A stretch of DNA of 64,000 nt, taken from the NCBI GenBank assembly GCA_965238045.1, contig CBDEGU010000012.1:2728001-2792000 (forward strand), written 5' to 3'. Numbering within the stretch: position 1 is the stretch's first letter; each line of letters starts with the position of its first letter. Origin of the DNA: CBDEGU01 sp965238045. GTDB lineage: Bacteria; Acidobacteriota; Terriglobia; Bryobacterales; UBA6623. The notes beneath the pieces were generated by a model. It worked only from the letters and a program-made list of their open reading frames with translations. It was not told where the DNA came from and made no database searches. Position numbers and translations under genes: made by a program. This document shows, in pieces, positions 52,188-61,887 of this stretch.

Positions 52188-54799
52188 ATGATAAGAACCA
52201 TCGCTATCAGGCAGCCGCTGGTTGCGCCATGTGCGGCCCTGGCATTGGGCATCGCGGCGGCGCAATGGGCTAGATTCTCCTTCCTCGAAACGCTGATTTC
52301 CACTCTATTGCTCGCCGGCCTGGCCGGCCTGGGGCTGCGGTTCGCGCCTCGCGCCGCGATCGCGGCCTGCCTGGCGGGCTTCCTGGTCGCGGGAGTGATG
52401 ATCGGTTCGCGGCCGCATCCTCCCGATCCGCTTCGTGTTGATCGTCTTCTCGGCGCTGACGCCGGCCCTTTGGATGATCCGGTTCGTCTGAGGGGCTGGG
52501 TCCGCGAGCCCCCCGAGGTTTTTGAAGACGCCGAGCGCTTTGTGCTGGAGGTCGAGTCGGTCTTCGCCGCCACACCGGCGCGGGGCGCGATCGGGTCACG
52601 GCCTATCGGCGGCCCAACGAGCCAGTGCTTCGGCTCCGCTACGGAGAGCGGCTGGAGTTCCTCGCGCGCACGCGTCAGCTTCGCAATTTCCAGAACCCCG
52701 GGAGCTTCGACCGTGTCCGGTATCTGAATCGCCGGGGCATCGTGATGACGGCGGTGGTGCGTCCCGGTGTGCCCTTTCACCGGCTGCCGGGCCGGCGCGG
52801 CAGCCACTGGGAAGCATGGCTGTGGACGGCGCGCCGGGCGGCCCATCGCCGTCTGGAAGCCCTGCTGGCCGGCGCCGGCGCGGACGGAACGACAGAGGCA
52901 TCCATCCTGTGGGCACTCTTGTTGGGCGAGCGGGCGTCGCTCGACCGCGAAACCACGACCGGATTTCAGCGCGCCGGCGCCTACCACGCGCTGGTCATCT
53001 CGGGGCTTCACGTCGGGGTGCTGGCCCTGGCGCTGAGCTGGGGACTGCGGCTGGCGATGGTTCCCTTGGCCGGGCGCGTGCTGGTCGTGCTCGTGCTGTT
53101 GGGCGCCTATGCGCTACTGGTCGGCGCGACGCTGCCGGTTTCAAGAGCTGCCTGGATGCTGACGGTTTACATGCTGACGAGCCTTGTCTTTCGGCAGCGG
53201 CGTGCCTTGAATGTGGTCGCGGCGACCGCCTTCTTGTTCTTGGCGGCGGATCCAGAACTGCTTTTCGACGCGGGATTTCAGATGTCGTTCCTTGCCGTGG
53301 CGCTGATCGCGGGCGTGGCCGCGCCGCTCCTGGAGCGAACGATCGAACCCTGCCGACGGGCGCTCACGGATTTGTGGAATCTTGATCGCGACCTGGCCGC
53401 CGAGCCCCCGGGCGCTGAGATTCGGGTCGCCGAACTTCGCGTGCGCCTGCGGATGTGGATCGAGCCTTTGGCGGTGATTTCGGGGCTATCGCGGGGTGTG
53501 ACAACGGCGCTGATCGGAGTGCCTCTTCGGATACTAGTCTGGGCCGGGGCGTTGTGTCTTGTCTCGGCGGTGATTCAGGCCGGCTTGTCGTTGCCGATGG
53601 CGGCTCATTTTCAGCGCGTGAGCTGGGCCGGAATCACGGCGAACCTGCTCATCATGCCCATCCTGATGATCACCGTGCCGCTGGGACTGCTGGCCCTTGT
53701 GACCGGGTGGCAGGGGGCGGCGGCGGGAGCGATCGCGGGCGCCCGCGCGATGGCCGATGTCGTCGAGTGGCACCTGCTCTATTTGCCGGGCGACTGGCGG
53801 GTTCCTCCCCCGCCCCAGTGGCTGGGGATTGCCTTCGGGGTGTCGTTGGCGGCGGTGGCACTCACCTTCGGACGGCGGCGATGGCTGCAAGCGGGCGCTT
53901 GGACGGCGGCGCTGATCGCTTTGGTGCTGCTGGTTGTGCACCCTTTCCCGCACCGCTTTCCAGAGGGACGTCTGGAGTTGACGGCCCTCGATGTGGGACA
54001 GGGCGAGTCTTTGCTTCTGACCCTGCCCGGCGGCGAGACCATGCTGATCGACGGTGGCGGGCTGCCAAGCTACGGAGGCCGATCGCGCCCCGGCATCGAC
54101 ATCGGCGACGCCGTCGTCTCGCCCTACCTTTGGTCGCGATCCATTCAGCGCCTGGACACGCTTGTGATTTCTCATGCCGACGCCGATCACGCCGGGGGCG
54201 TCCCCGCCCTATTGGAGAACTTCGAGGTGGGCGAGTTGTGGTTCGCCGCCGATACCTTGCCGGCGGAGTTCGCCGGTCTCATCAGCGTGGTCGCGAGGCG
54301 GCGGGGCATAAAGATGACGCCGCTGCGGCGCGGAGACCGGCGCCGCATCGGCGAGGTTCGTTTCGAGGTCCTCGGCCCCTCGGCGGCACCCGGGTGCCGA
54401 GGGACGCGAAACGATCAGTCGCTGGTCTTGCGAGCCCGCTTCGGCCGGCGGAGCTTCCTGCTGACCGGCGACATCGAAGCGGGGGGCGAGCTGGACCTGC
54501 TCGAAAGAAACTTAGCTTCCGCCGATACGGTCCTCAAGATCGCGCACCACGGCAGCAAAACCTCGACCGGGGAACGATTTCTGGCCCGAACGCGCCCCGC
54601 CTTCGCCGTCGTTTCGTCTGGGTATCGCAATCCGTTCGGACATCCTCATGCGAGCGTCATCGAGCGGCTTGAAAGAAGCGGTGCGAAGATCTTGCGCACT
54701 GACCAGGACGGGCTGGTTGCGGTCGCCACCGACGGCTGGCGGGTTTGGACCCGAACCTATCGCGATGGGCTCGCGGAGAGGAAAGTTCCGGCGCCATAG
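52188..54799 (+). pseudogene. comEC: ComEC/Rec2 DNA-uptake channel with a frameshift
   Basis: ATG 52188 (GGAGGGT upstream) starts a membrane-rich N-terminus (APCAALALGIAAAQWARF, DPVRLRGWVREPPEVFEDAE). This frame fails after FVLEVESVFAATPARGA. The protein continues from about 52590 in the frame one base earlier (DRVTAYRRPNEPVLRLRYGE, FQNPGSFDRVRYLNRRGI, ALVISGLHVGVLALALSWGL) and ends with the metallo-beta-lactamase domain (LTALDVGQGESLLLTL, VISHADADHAGGV, LKIAHHGSKTSTGE). Together about 870 residues, the normal ComEC length. A one-base deletion in or near CGGGGC (52581-52586) would explain it and may be a sequencing error. Confidence 0.85.
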
Positions 54800-54850
54800 A
54801 AAGCCCGACCCCCCAGCCCAGCCCAACGGCCGCCGTGTAGAATGGCGCTT

Positions 54851-56650
54851 ATGAAACCCACGCATTGGATCATCGCCGGTTTGCTTGCCGCTATCGCTCT
54901 CTCCTGCGGTCCCGGCGCCAGAACCGCGCAGCAGAAGGCGGATGACTTTCTCCACTTGTATGACGACATCGCGCGAAAGCTCTACACCATCACCGCCGAG
55001 GCCTACTGGAAGGCGGCGACCGACGTGACCGACCAGCATGTCGGCGAGCGCGTCGGCGCGGAGAAATCCATGGCCGCCTTCACCGGCAGCCGTTACGTGA
55101 TCGAGACGACCAAGGATCTGCTCGCCAGCCGGCCCGAACTCGACGATTTGACGGCACGCCAGCTCGACAAGATTCTGCTCAGCGCGGCGGAGTACCCGGG
55201 CACGATTCCCAAGGTTGTCGAAGAGCGCGTCGGGCAGGAGGCGCGGCAAAGCGCGCTCCTCGACTCGTTCGAGTTTTGCGCCGAGGAGCGGGGCGGAACG
55301 TGCGTCAAGACGATCACGCCGAACCAGATCGACAACATACTGCGCGACTCGCGGGACGAGAAGCAGCGGCGGCATACCTGGGAAGTCTCCAAGCAGATCG
55401 GCCCGGCGCTGAAACCGGGTCTGATCGAACTGCGGCGCCTGAGAAACGAACTTGCGGCCGAGATGGGATTTAGCTCCTTCTTCGCGCTCCAAGTCGCCGA
55501 TTACGGCATGAGCGTCGGCGAGATGATGCGCATGATGGAAAGCTTTCAGACCGATCTGCGGCCGCTCTATGAACAAGTACATTGCTGGGCGAAGTACCGC
55601 ATGGCCGAACGCTACGGCGTAAAAGCGCCCAAGAAGATTCCCGCCCACTGGATCGGCAACCGCTGGGCGCAGGCCTGGCCCGGGCTGACCTCGGCCACCG
55701 ATCTCGACAAGCTGATGCGCGGCAAGGAGCCTGAGTGGATCGTACAACAGGCCGAGGCCTTCTACCGTTCGCTCGGCATGGAGGAGTTGCCCGCGTCCTT
55801 TTGGGAAAAATCCGACCTCTACCAGCTTCCTCCCCATGCCAAGCGCAAGAAGAACACGCATGCCTCGGCCTGGCACATGGATCTCGGCGCCGATGTGCGC
55901 TCTCTGATGAGCGTCGAGCCGAATTTCCGCTGGTTCCAGACGGCGCATCATGAACTGGGGCACATTTACTACTACATCGCTTACACAAACCCGCGTGTTC
56001 CGCTGACATTGCGCGGCGGGGCCAACCGGGCGTTTCACGAGGCGATCGGTGATTTGATCGGCATGGCCGCCCGGCAGGCGGCTTATTTGAAGGAAATCGG
56101 AGTTCTCGAAAAAGACGCGGAGATCGATCCGGTGCAATGGCAACTCGACGAAGCTCTCAACCAGGCGGTCGTTTTCCTTCCGTTCTCGGCCGGAACGATG
56201 TCGTTCTGGGAACACGATCTGTATGAGAACGATCTCTCTCCAGATGAGTTCAACCGGCGCTGGTGGGAATATGTTGGCCGCTATCAGGGCGTGGCGCCGC
56301 CGTCGGAGAGGGGCGAGGAGTTCTGCGACGCCTGCACCAAGACCCACATCAGCGACGATCCGGCGCAATACTACGACTACGCCATGGCGTTTGTGCTGAA
56401 GTATCAACTGCACACCTACATCGCCAAGCACATCCTCAAGCAAGATCCGCGCGATTGCAACTATTTCGGCAACAAGGAAGTGGGGAAGTTTCTCCTCGGA
56501 CTGCTCGAACTCGGCGCGACAAGAGACTGGCGCGAGGTGATCCGCGAGAAGACCGGCGAAGAGGTCGGCACGCGGGCGATGCTTGAGTATTTCGGCCCGC
56601 TGATGGAATATCTCAAGAAAGAAAATGCCGGGCGGGACACCTCATGGTGA
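54851..56650 (+). CDS. M2-family peptidyl-dipeptidase (ACE-like), lipoprotein
   Basis: About 600 residues from ATG 54851 (an in-frame ATG at 54842 is possible). The N-terminus is a lipoprotein signal with lipobox ALSC (IIAGLLAAIALSCGPG). The zinc motif HELGH is intact (FQTAHHELGHIYYYIAY), with the third ligand Glu in ANRAFHEAIGDLIGMA. Other ACE features include SFWEHDLYEN-type helices and YYDYAMAFVLKYQLHTYIA. It likely degrades peptides in the periplasm. Unlike the nearby M1-like protein, its active site is complete. Confidence 0.92.
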   Translation: MKPTHWIIAGLLAAIALSCGPGARTAQQKADDFLHLYDDIARKLYTITAEAYWKAATDVTDQHVGERVGAEKSMAAFTGSRYVIETTKDLLASRPELDDLTARQLDKILLSAAEYPGTIPKVVEERVGQEARQSALLDSFEFCAEERGGTCVKTITPNQIDNILRDSRDEKQRRHTWEVSKQIGPALKPGLIELRRLRNELAAEMGFSSFFALQVADYGMSVGEMMRMMESFQTDLRPLYEQVHCWAKYRMAERYGVKAPKKIPAHWIGNRWAQAWPGLTSATDLDKLMRGKEPEWIVQQAEAFYRSLGMEELPASFWEKSDLYQLPPHAKRKKNTHASAWHMDLGADVRSLMSVEPNFRWFQTAHHELGHIYYYIAYTNPRVPLTLRGGANRAFHEAIGDLIGMAARQAAYLKEIGVLEKDAEIDPVQWQLDEALNQAVVFLPFSAGTMSFWEHDLYENDLSPDEFNRRWWEYVGRYQGVAPPSERGEEFCDACTKTHISDDPAQYYDYAMAFVLKYQLHTYIAKHILKQDPRDCNYFGNKEVGKFLLGLLELGATRDWREVIREKTGEEVGTRAMLEYFGPLMEYLKKENAGRDTSW

Positions 56651-57089
56651 GCCCGGCGCACCGCCTATTTTGGTTGGACCGCATCCAGCCGCTGGCAACC
56701 AACCTGCGTGAAAGAGATGCCGGCGCGATAGCGGTTCGCGGCGACTCGCTGAGAGTGAACCACCCTGCCCGGTCCGTTTGACGCGCGGCGAGTACTCCTG
56801 GCCCCGCGAAGGATCACCTGCCGCGACTCTCGTGAGGTTTCATGGCCGGAAAGGAGATGTACCACGTAATTGGAAATCGCCAACGCGATTCCCACATTTT
56901 CACAGCCCCGACGACGATTATCTTCTACGAACCAGGGGACATTTCTATTGCCTCTTGACACGGACAACTCTCCACTTGGAAACAGAATTCGCATGTTGCT
57001 ACACTAAATGGTCCTGTACTGGAGTGATCCCACACTACCGTCGTGGCCCGCCCGCCTCGCGGGCTTTCCCGAACCGAGAGTATAAACGT
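56651..57089. other. gene-free leader region of the cytochrome oxidase operon
   Basis: No gene was seen. The frame of ctaC stays open upstream to 56778 but has no membrane-protein character there. The segment 56940-57010 is more AT-rich and carries a candidate promoter. Confidence 0.55.
56976..57005 (+). promoter_or_regulatory. candidate sigma-70 promoter for the cox operon
   Basis: TTGGAA (56976-56981), an 18-bp spacer, then TACACT (57000-57005) preceded by TGC, an extended -10. It lies about 85 bp before the ctaC start. A TTGACA at 56955 is an alternative -35 but has no well-spaced -10. Confidence 0.4.
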
Positions 57090-57902
57090 ATGGCACCCCT
57101 TCTTGCGATCTTGATATGGCTCGTTTGTCTTGCGATAAGCGTTCCGTTTTTCACCCGAACCTGGTGGTTTCCCGAAGCCATCACCGCGCATGCCCGGATG
57201 GTCGACAGCCAGTTCATGATGACTCTTATCGGTACGGGTGTCGCGTTTATCCTGGCGCACATCGCCCTCGGCTACGCCGTTTGGAAATTCGGCCGCCCGC
57301 GCTCCGAGGCCGCCGACTATCGCACTGGCAACGAGCGCTGGGAGATTCTCTGGGCCATCGCGTCCGCGGTCTTATTCATCGGCATCACGCTAACGAGCTA
57401 CACGGTCTGGGCGGAAGCGCGCTTCGCAAGGGCGCAGAGCGAACCGGCATCGGCCGCCCGCGTGATCGTCGAAGTCACCGGACAGCAATTTGTCTGGAAC
57501 ATGCGCTACCCGGGAGAGGACAACAAGTTCGGGCCGCTGAAATTGGAACTCATCGACGACTCGCTGGGTAATCCACTCGGCGTCGACCGCGATCACGCCG
57601 ACGGCAAGGACGACATCATCGTGCCGCGCATGGCCGTTCCGGTAAACGAAGAGATTGAGGTCATCCTTCGCAGTAAGGACGTGTTGCACAACTTTTTTGT
57701 TCCCGAGTTGCGCCTCAAGCTGGACACGGTCCCTGGCCTGGACGGCAAGCTCCACTTCAAACCGGAGAAAGTCGGGACCTATGAAATCGTCTGTTCCGAG
57801 CTATGCGGACTAGGGCACTACAAAATGCGCAGCTATCTGGATGTCATGGAACTTGCCGATTATGAGAAATGGCTAGCCGAGCAGGCTTCGTACTTGGAAT
57901 AG
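57090..57902 (+). CDS. ctaC: cytochrome c oxidase subunit II
   Basis: 270 residues. Two N-terminal transmembrane helices (about 5-22 and 48-68, with a third hydrophobic stretch near 92-110) precede the cupredoxin domain. The CuA ligands are seen in VLHNFFVPELR (His) and EIVCSELCGLGHYKMR (Cys, Glu, Cys, His, Met). No cytochrome c domain is fused, so it is not caa3-type. It is the first gene of a six-gene plus-strand operon. Confidence 0.95.
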   Translation: MAPLLAILIWLVCLAISVPFFTRTWWFPEAITAHARMVDSQFMMTLIGTGVAFILAHIALGYAVWKFGRPRSEAADYRTGNERWEILWAIASAVLFIGITLTSYTVWAEARFARAQSEPASAARVIVEVTGQQFVWNMRYPGEDNKFGPLKLELIDDSLGNPLGVDRDHADGKDDIIVPRMAVPVNEEIEVILRSKDVLHNFFVPELRLKLDTVPGLDGKLHFKPEKVGTYEIVCSELCGLGHYKMRSYLDVMELADYEKWLAEQASYLE

Positions 57903-57950
57903 TCAGATGGGAACCGTCAGGAATCGATCCGTTCGCGGGAGAGCAAGTGT

Positions 57951-59747
57951 ATGTCAGAAGTAGCCGAATACGTAGAAGTTCATCGTCATCCCGAACCGAC
58001 AAGTTTCATCTGGAAGTATGTCTTCAGCCTCGACCATAAGGTCATCGGGATCCAGTACCTGGCGCTGGCCCTCGTGGCGGCGTTCTTGGGCATGGGCCTG
58101 TCCATGCTCGTGCGTCTGCGGCTCGTTTGGCCCGGAAAGGCGTTCCCGCTGCTGGGCTCGCTGTTTCCGGTGGGCGCTCCCGACGGCGTCATGACGCCGG
58201 AGTTCTATCTGGCCATGATGACGATGCATGGAACGATCATGGTCTTCATGGTGCTGACCACGGCGCCGCAGGGGGGCTTTGGAAACTACATGCTGCCGAT
58301 TCAGATCGGAGCGGCCGACATGGCCTTCCCAAGACTGAACATGCTGTCGTTCTGGACAACCTTCCTATCGTTCTGCGCGCTCATCATGGCTTTCCTGGTC
58401 GAAGGCGGCGCACCGATTTCTGGCTGGACGGCCTACCCTCCGCTCAGCGCGCTCGACGCGGCCGGGATCCCCGGCACTGGCCAAGACTGGTGGATCATCA
58501 GCATCGCGCTCTTCTGCATTGGCGCGCTGCTGGGTGCGCTGAACTTCATCGTTACGACCGTGCAAATGCGCGCCAAGGGCCTCACGATGATGCGGCTGCC
58601 GCTCACCGTCTGGACCTGGTTCATCACGGCGATCCTCGGCCTGCTGGCCTTCGGCGTTTTGCTGGCGGCCGGCATACTCTTGCTGCTCGACCGGAACCTG
58701 GGGACCAGCTTCTTCATTCCCGCCGGCTTGGTGGTGAACGATCAGCTCGTGAACCACAGCGGCGGATCGCCGATTCTTTGGCAGCATCTGTTCTGGTTCT
58801 TCGGCCACCCGGAAGTATACATCGCGATTCTTCCCGGCATGGGCGTGACGTCTCATCTGCTGGCGGTGTTCGCCCGCAAGCCAGTCTTCGGTTACCGCGC
58901 CATGGTGTATGCGATCTTGGCGATCGCAATTTTGGGATTCGTCGTGTGGGGCCACCACATGTTCATGAGCGGCATGAGTCCCTACTCCGCGTTTGTCTTC
59001 TCGGTGCTCACGATGGCCATTGGAGTGCCTTCGGCCATCAAGACGTTCAACTGGATCGGCACGCTGTGGGGCGGCAAGATTCGTCTCACGTCCCCGATGC
59101 TCTATTCCATCGGTTTCGTGTCGCTGTTCGTGACCGGAGGACTCAGCGGTATCTTCCTCGGCCAGCCCACCATCGACTTGTTCTTCCACGACACCTACTT
59201 CGTGGTGGCCCACTTCCATCTGATCATGGGCGTGGCGGCGATCTTCGCCATGTTCGCGGGGCTGACGTTCTGGTTCCCCAAGATGTTTGGCAAGATGATG
59301 AGCGAGCCGATCGCGAAGCTGCACTTCTGGATCACTTTCATCGGCGTCTACTCGATCTTCGGCCCGATGCACTACCTCGGCTTGCTGCCTCATCCGCGGC
59401 GTTACGCTGAAATCAGCGGAGTCGACTATCTCGCCACCAGCGGAGCGGCCGAGCTTCACTACTTCATCACCATGGCCGCGATGGTTACGATCGCGGCGCA
59501 GTTCCTGTTCCTCTTCAATCTTGTCTGGACCCTTTGGACAGGCAAGCGAGTTGCTAGCGATAACCCCTGGGAGGCAACGACTCTGGAATGGACGATCCCT
59601 AGCCCGCCGCCGCATGACAATTTTGCAGGTAAGCTCCCGACGGTTTACCGCGGAGCCTATGAGTACAGTGTGCCAAAGGCAAAGCGCGACTACATTATGC
59701 AGTGCAATTCCGACGAGATGGCTTTTGAATCCTCGCCGGGGGACTAA
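57951..59747 (+). CDS. ctaD: cytochrome c oxidase subunit I
   Basis: 598 residues with about twelve transmembrane helices. The haem a ligand is in MTMHGTIMVF, the binuclear-centre motif is FFGHPEVYIAILPGMG (His-Tyr cross-link and the A1-type Glu), CuB histidines are in VVWGHHMF, and the haem a3/a ligands are in YFVVAHFHLIMG. The GHPEVY motif marks an A1-type oxygen reductase with D-channel Glu. It is located 48 bp after ctaC. Confidence 0.96.
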   Translation: MSEVAEYVEVHRHPEPTSFIWKYVFSLDHKVIGIQYLALALVAAFLGMGLSMLVRLRLVWPGKAFPLLGSLFPVGAPDGVMTPEFYLAMMTMHGTIMVFMVLTTAPQGGFGNYMLPIQIGAADMAFPRLNMLSFWTTFLSFCALIMAFLVEGGAPISGWTAYPPLSALDAAGIPGTGQDWWIISIALFCIGALLGALNFIVTTVQMRAKGLTMMRLPLTVWTWFITAILGLLAFGVLLAAGILLLLDRNLGTSFFIPAGLVVNDQLVNHSGGSPILWQHLFWFFGHPEVYIAILPGMGVTSHLLAVFARKPVFGYRAMVYAILAIAILGFVVWGHHMFMSGMSPYSAFVFSVLTMAIGVPSAIKTFNWIGTLWGGKIRLTSPMLYSIGFVSLFVTGGLSGIFLGQPTIDLFFHDTYFVVAHFHLIMGVAAIFAMFAGLTFWFPKMFGKMMSEPIAKLHFWITFIGVYSIFGPMHYLGLLPHPRRYAEISGVDYLATSGAAELHYFITMAAMVTIAAQFLFLFNLVWTLWTGKRVASDNPWEATTLEWTIPSPPPHDNFAGKLPTVYRGAYEYSVPKAKRDYIMQCNSDEMAFESSPGD

Positions 59748-59750
59748 TCG

Positions 59751-60443
59751 ATGTCTACGACGCTAATACCTCCCCCCGCACTCGGCGAGGGTGAAAAACC
59801 CCAAACCGGCCCCTCAACTAGGGGAGGCGGTTCTGGGCCCGGTGGCGGCAAGGGCGATCCGGGCGGGGGCGGGCGCTCGGGCGGGTCGGATTCAATCCAG
59901 CGGGTGATTCAACGCTACAAGCTGGGTACTTGGGTCGGCATTGGCGGCATTGTCATGATCTTCGCTGCCTTTACCAGCGCACTGGTTGTCCGCAAAGGGA
60001 TGGGTGACGATTGGGTGTCACTGGATTTGCCGCGCATCCTCTGGTTCAGCACGGTCTTGCTGCTTGTCAGCAGTTTCACCATCGAGATCGCCAGGAGACG
60101 GCAGCGCGAACGGACCGATCCGGGGGTTCGGCAGTGGCTGAGCTTCACGCTGGTTCTCGGCGGTCTGTTCTTGGGGACACAGTATTGGGGATGGCGGGAT
60201 CTCGCGGCCCAGGGCATGTACTTGTCCACGAATCCAAGCAGTTCGTTTTTCTATGTGCTGACCGCCGCCCACGGCTTGCACATCTTCGGAGGCGTCTTGG
60301 CTCTGTCGTACGCGGTGTACCGCGTCTGGGCGCCGGCCGATTGGATTACGCAGCCGGCGGCGATCGAAGCGACGGCGCTTTACTGGCATTTCATGGATGG
60401 GCTTTGGGTCTATTTGTTTTTGTTGCTCTTGATTTGGAGGTAG
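59751..60443 (+). CDS. haem-copper oxidase subunit III, first copy, Gly-rich N-terminus
   Basis: 230 residues. A 50-residue Gly/Ser/Pro-rich N-terminus precedes five predicted membrane segments typical of short subunit III proteins (LGTWVGIGGIVMIFAAFTSA, FFYVLTAAHGLHIFGGVLAL, ALYWHFMDGLWVYLFLLL). AAHGLHxxGG and YWHFMDGLWxxLF are conserved in the family. It begins 3 bp after the ctaD stop, and a second subunit III gene follows directly. Confidence 0.9.
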   Translation: MSTTLIPPPALGEGEKPQTGPSTRGGGSGPGGGKGDPGGGGRSGGSDSIQRVIQRYKLGTWVGIGGIVMIFAAFTSALVVRKGMGDDWVSLDLPRILWFSTVLLLVSSFTIEIARRRQRERTDPGVRQWLSFTLVLGGLFLGTQYWGWRDLAAQGMYLSTNPSSSFFYVLTAAHGLHIFGGVLALSYAVYRVWAPADWITQPAAIEATALYWHFMDGLWVYLFLLLLIWR

Positions 60444-60450
60444 TCGTTCG

Positions 60451-61080
60451 ATGTCGGATTCTTACGCGGCAGTTGCCACAGCGAAACCGGGCTGGGGCGG
60501 GGGCGTTTCGCCCTTCGCGGTCGGTGATAAGAAACTCGGAATGTGGCTTTTTATTGTTTCCGACGCGCTCACGTTTTCCACTCTGATCGTGGCCTATTGT
60601 TACGTTCGCATCGCCAACGAATGGCCCAAACCGTTTGAGTTTTATCCGGGGATCATCTTCGCCTCGGTGATGACTTTGGTCCTGCTCTCGAGCAGTTTGA
60701 CGATGGTTTTCGGCGTCGATGCCGCCCATAGAGGCGATCACAAGAGTGCGGTGAAATGGATCTTGGCCACTGCCCTGGGGGGCGTGCTCTTCATCGTGCT
60801 CCATGCCACCGAATGGATGCATCTCATTCACGAAGGCGTCACTCCGATGGCGAACCCTTGGGGCACGCCACTGTTCGGAGGGACCTTCTTTACCCTCACG
60901 GGCCTGCATATGACCCACGTGCTTATCGGCGTGATCTACTTGAGCGTCGTGGCCTGGGGACATGGCAAGGGCAAGTACGACGCCGAGGATGTCGAAGTCT
61001 GCGGCTTGTATTGGCATTTTGTCGATCTGGTCTGGATGTTCATTTTCCCCTTGGTCTATCTGATGTCGGTGAGCGCTTAG
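60451..61080 (+). CDS. haem-copper oxidase subunit III, second copy
   Basis: 209 residues, five membrane segments. Conserved pieces are KLGMWLFIVSDALTFSTLIV, FTLTGLHMTHVLIGVIYL, and VCGLYWHFVDLVWMFIFPLV. It is clearly homologous in plan to the preceding gene but distinct in sequence, so this is an old duplication or a genuine heteromeric pair. Seven bp separate them. Confidence 0.92.
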   Translation: MSDSYAAVATAKPGWGGGVSPFAVGDKKLGMWLFIVSDALTFSTLIVAYCYVRIANEWPKPFEFYPGIIFASVMTLVLLSSSLTMVFGVDAAHRGDHKSAVKWILATALGGVLFIVLHATEWMHLIHEGVTPMANPWGTPLFGGTFFTLTGLHMTHVLIGVIYLSVVAWGHGKGKYDAEDVEVCGLYWHFVDLVWMFIFPLVYLMSVSA

Positions 61081-61096
61081 CAGGGAGACGAGAAAG

Positions 61097-61408
61097 ATGG
61101 CAACCCAAGTACAGTCACACAAATCACTATTCATCAAGGTCTGGATCGGCCTCCTCGTGCTTACGCTACTCGAGGTATTCTTGGGCTATATACAGTTCGG
61201 CGTATTCGTCATGCTGACGCTGCTGATGGGGCTCTCGCTCGTCAAGGCCGGCATGATCATGAGCTACTTCATGCACTTGCGGTTTGACGCGCCTGGATTG
61301 TCGTGGACCGTCGTCGTGCCGATGGTCGTCTGCGTCCTGATTATGATCGGATACTTCTTTCCGGATGGCTACCGGGTGCTGGAGTTTGGTTTCGCCGGCT
61401 GGAAGTAG
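61097..61408 (+). CDS. prokaryotic cytochrome c oxidase subunit IV
   Basis: 103 residues, three membrane segments (IKVWIGLLVLTLLEVFLGYI, FVMLTLLMGLSLVKAGMIMS, VVVPMVVCVLIMIGYFF) with the family signature YFMHLRFD. CAGGGAGACGAGAAAG provides the ribosome site. It belongs to the same operon. Confidence 0.92.
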   Translation: MATQVQSHKSLFIKVWIGLLVLTLLEVFLGYIQFGVFVMLTLLMGLSLVKAGMIMSYFMHLRFDAPGLSWTVVVPMVVCVLIMIGYFFPDGYRVLEFGFAGWK

Positions 61409-61424
61409 CGGCGGGAGTACGCAT

Positions 61425-61721
61425 ATGCATCGGTTCTCCATTACCTTGAAAAGATCGCGCGGCCTGCTAGGGCTGGGTGTTCTAGGTCTCGCGCTATCAG
61501 CCCCGCTGTGGGGTCAGTGCGTGATGTGCCGCGAGTCGGCGAAGTACCAGCGCGCGGAAGCGATAGAGTCCCTCAATCGCGGAATCATCATTCTCGCCGT
61601 TCCCCCCGCCGCCATCATGCTCGGCATCGGCTGGGTGACCTATCGCGCGCGCGACGAATTCCTCCCCGAAGAGGATTCCCGTCTCGCCTCGGACGAAGAA
61701 CCAGATTCGGAAGCCCGCTAG
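61425..61721 (+). CDS. small exported/membrane protein with CxxC, cox operon
   Basis: 98 residues from ATG 61425. A signal or anchor segment (LLGLGVLGLALSAPLWG) is followed by QCVMCRESAKYQ, with a CxxC motif, and by a second membrane segment (IIILAVPPAAIMLGIGWV), then an acidic tail. Small proteins of this plan often follow oxidase genes in related bacteria. A role in copper or haem handling is possible but unproven. Confidence 0.7.
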   Translation: MHRFSITLKRSRGLLGLGVLGLALSAPLWGQCVMCRESAKYQRAEAIESLNRGIIILAVPPAAIMLGIGWVTYRARDEFLPEEDSRLASDEEPDSEAR

Positions 61722-61887
61722 GGGCCGGTTGGGCAAGAACCCAGAGGCGTTTTCGGTGAACCGCGCCGGGGCGGCAAGGTGCCTCGCCGCCCTGGAATCG
61801 TCCCGCGCCCGATTCCGCCCGAGTGTTTCGCCCCGGTCGCATGGTACCCTAGCCGAAAGGCCCGCCGATCCTTTTGCTTCCGTTCCG

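Noticed and set aside
52625..54799. comEC starting at GTG 52625
   Set aside because: This would remove the conserved N-terminus, which is present upstream in another frame; a frameshift is the better reading.
54512..56443. 643-codon open frame on the minus strand
   Set aside because: It is antisense to comEC and the M2 peptidase, both recognisable by motif.
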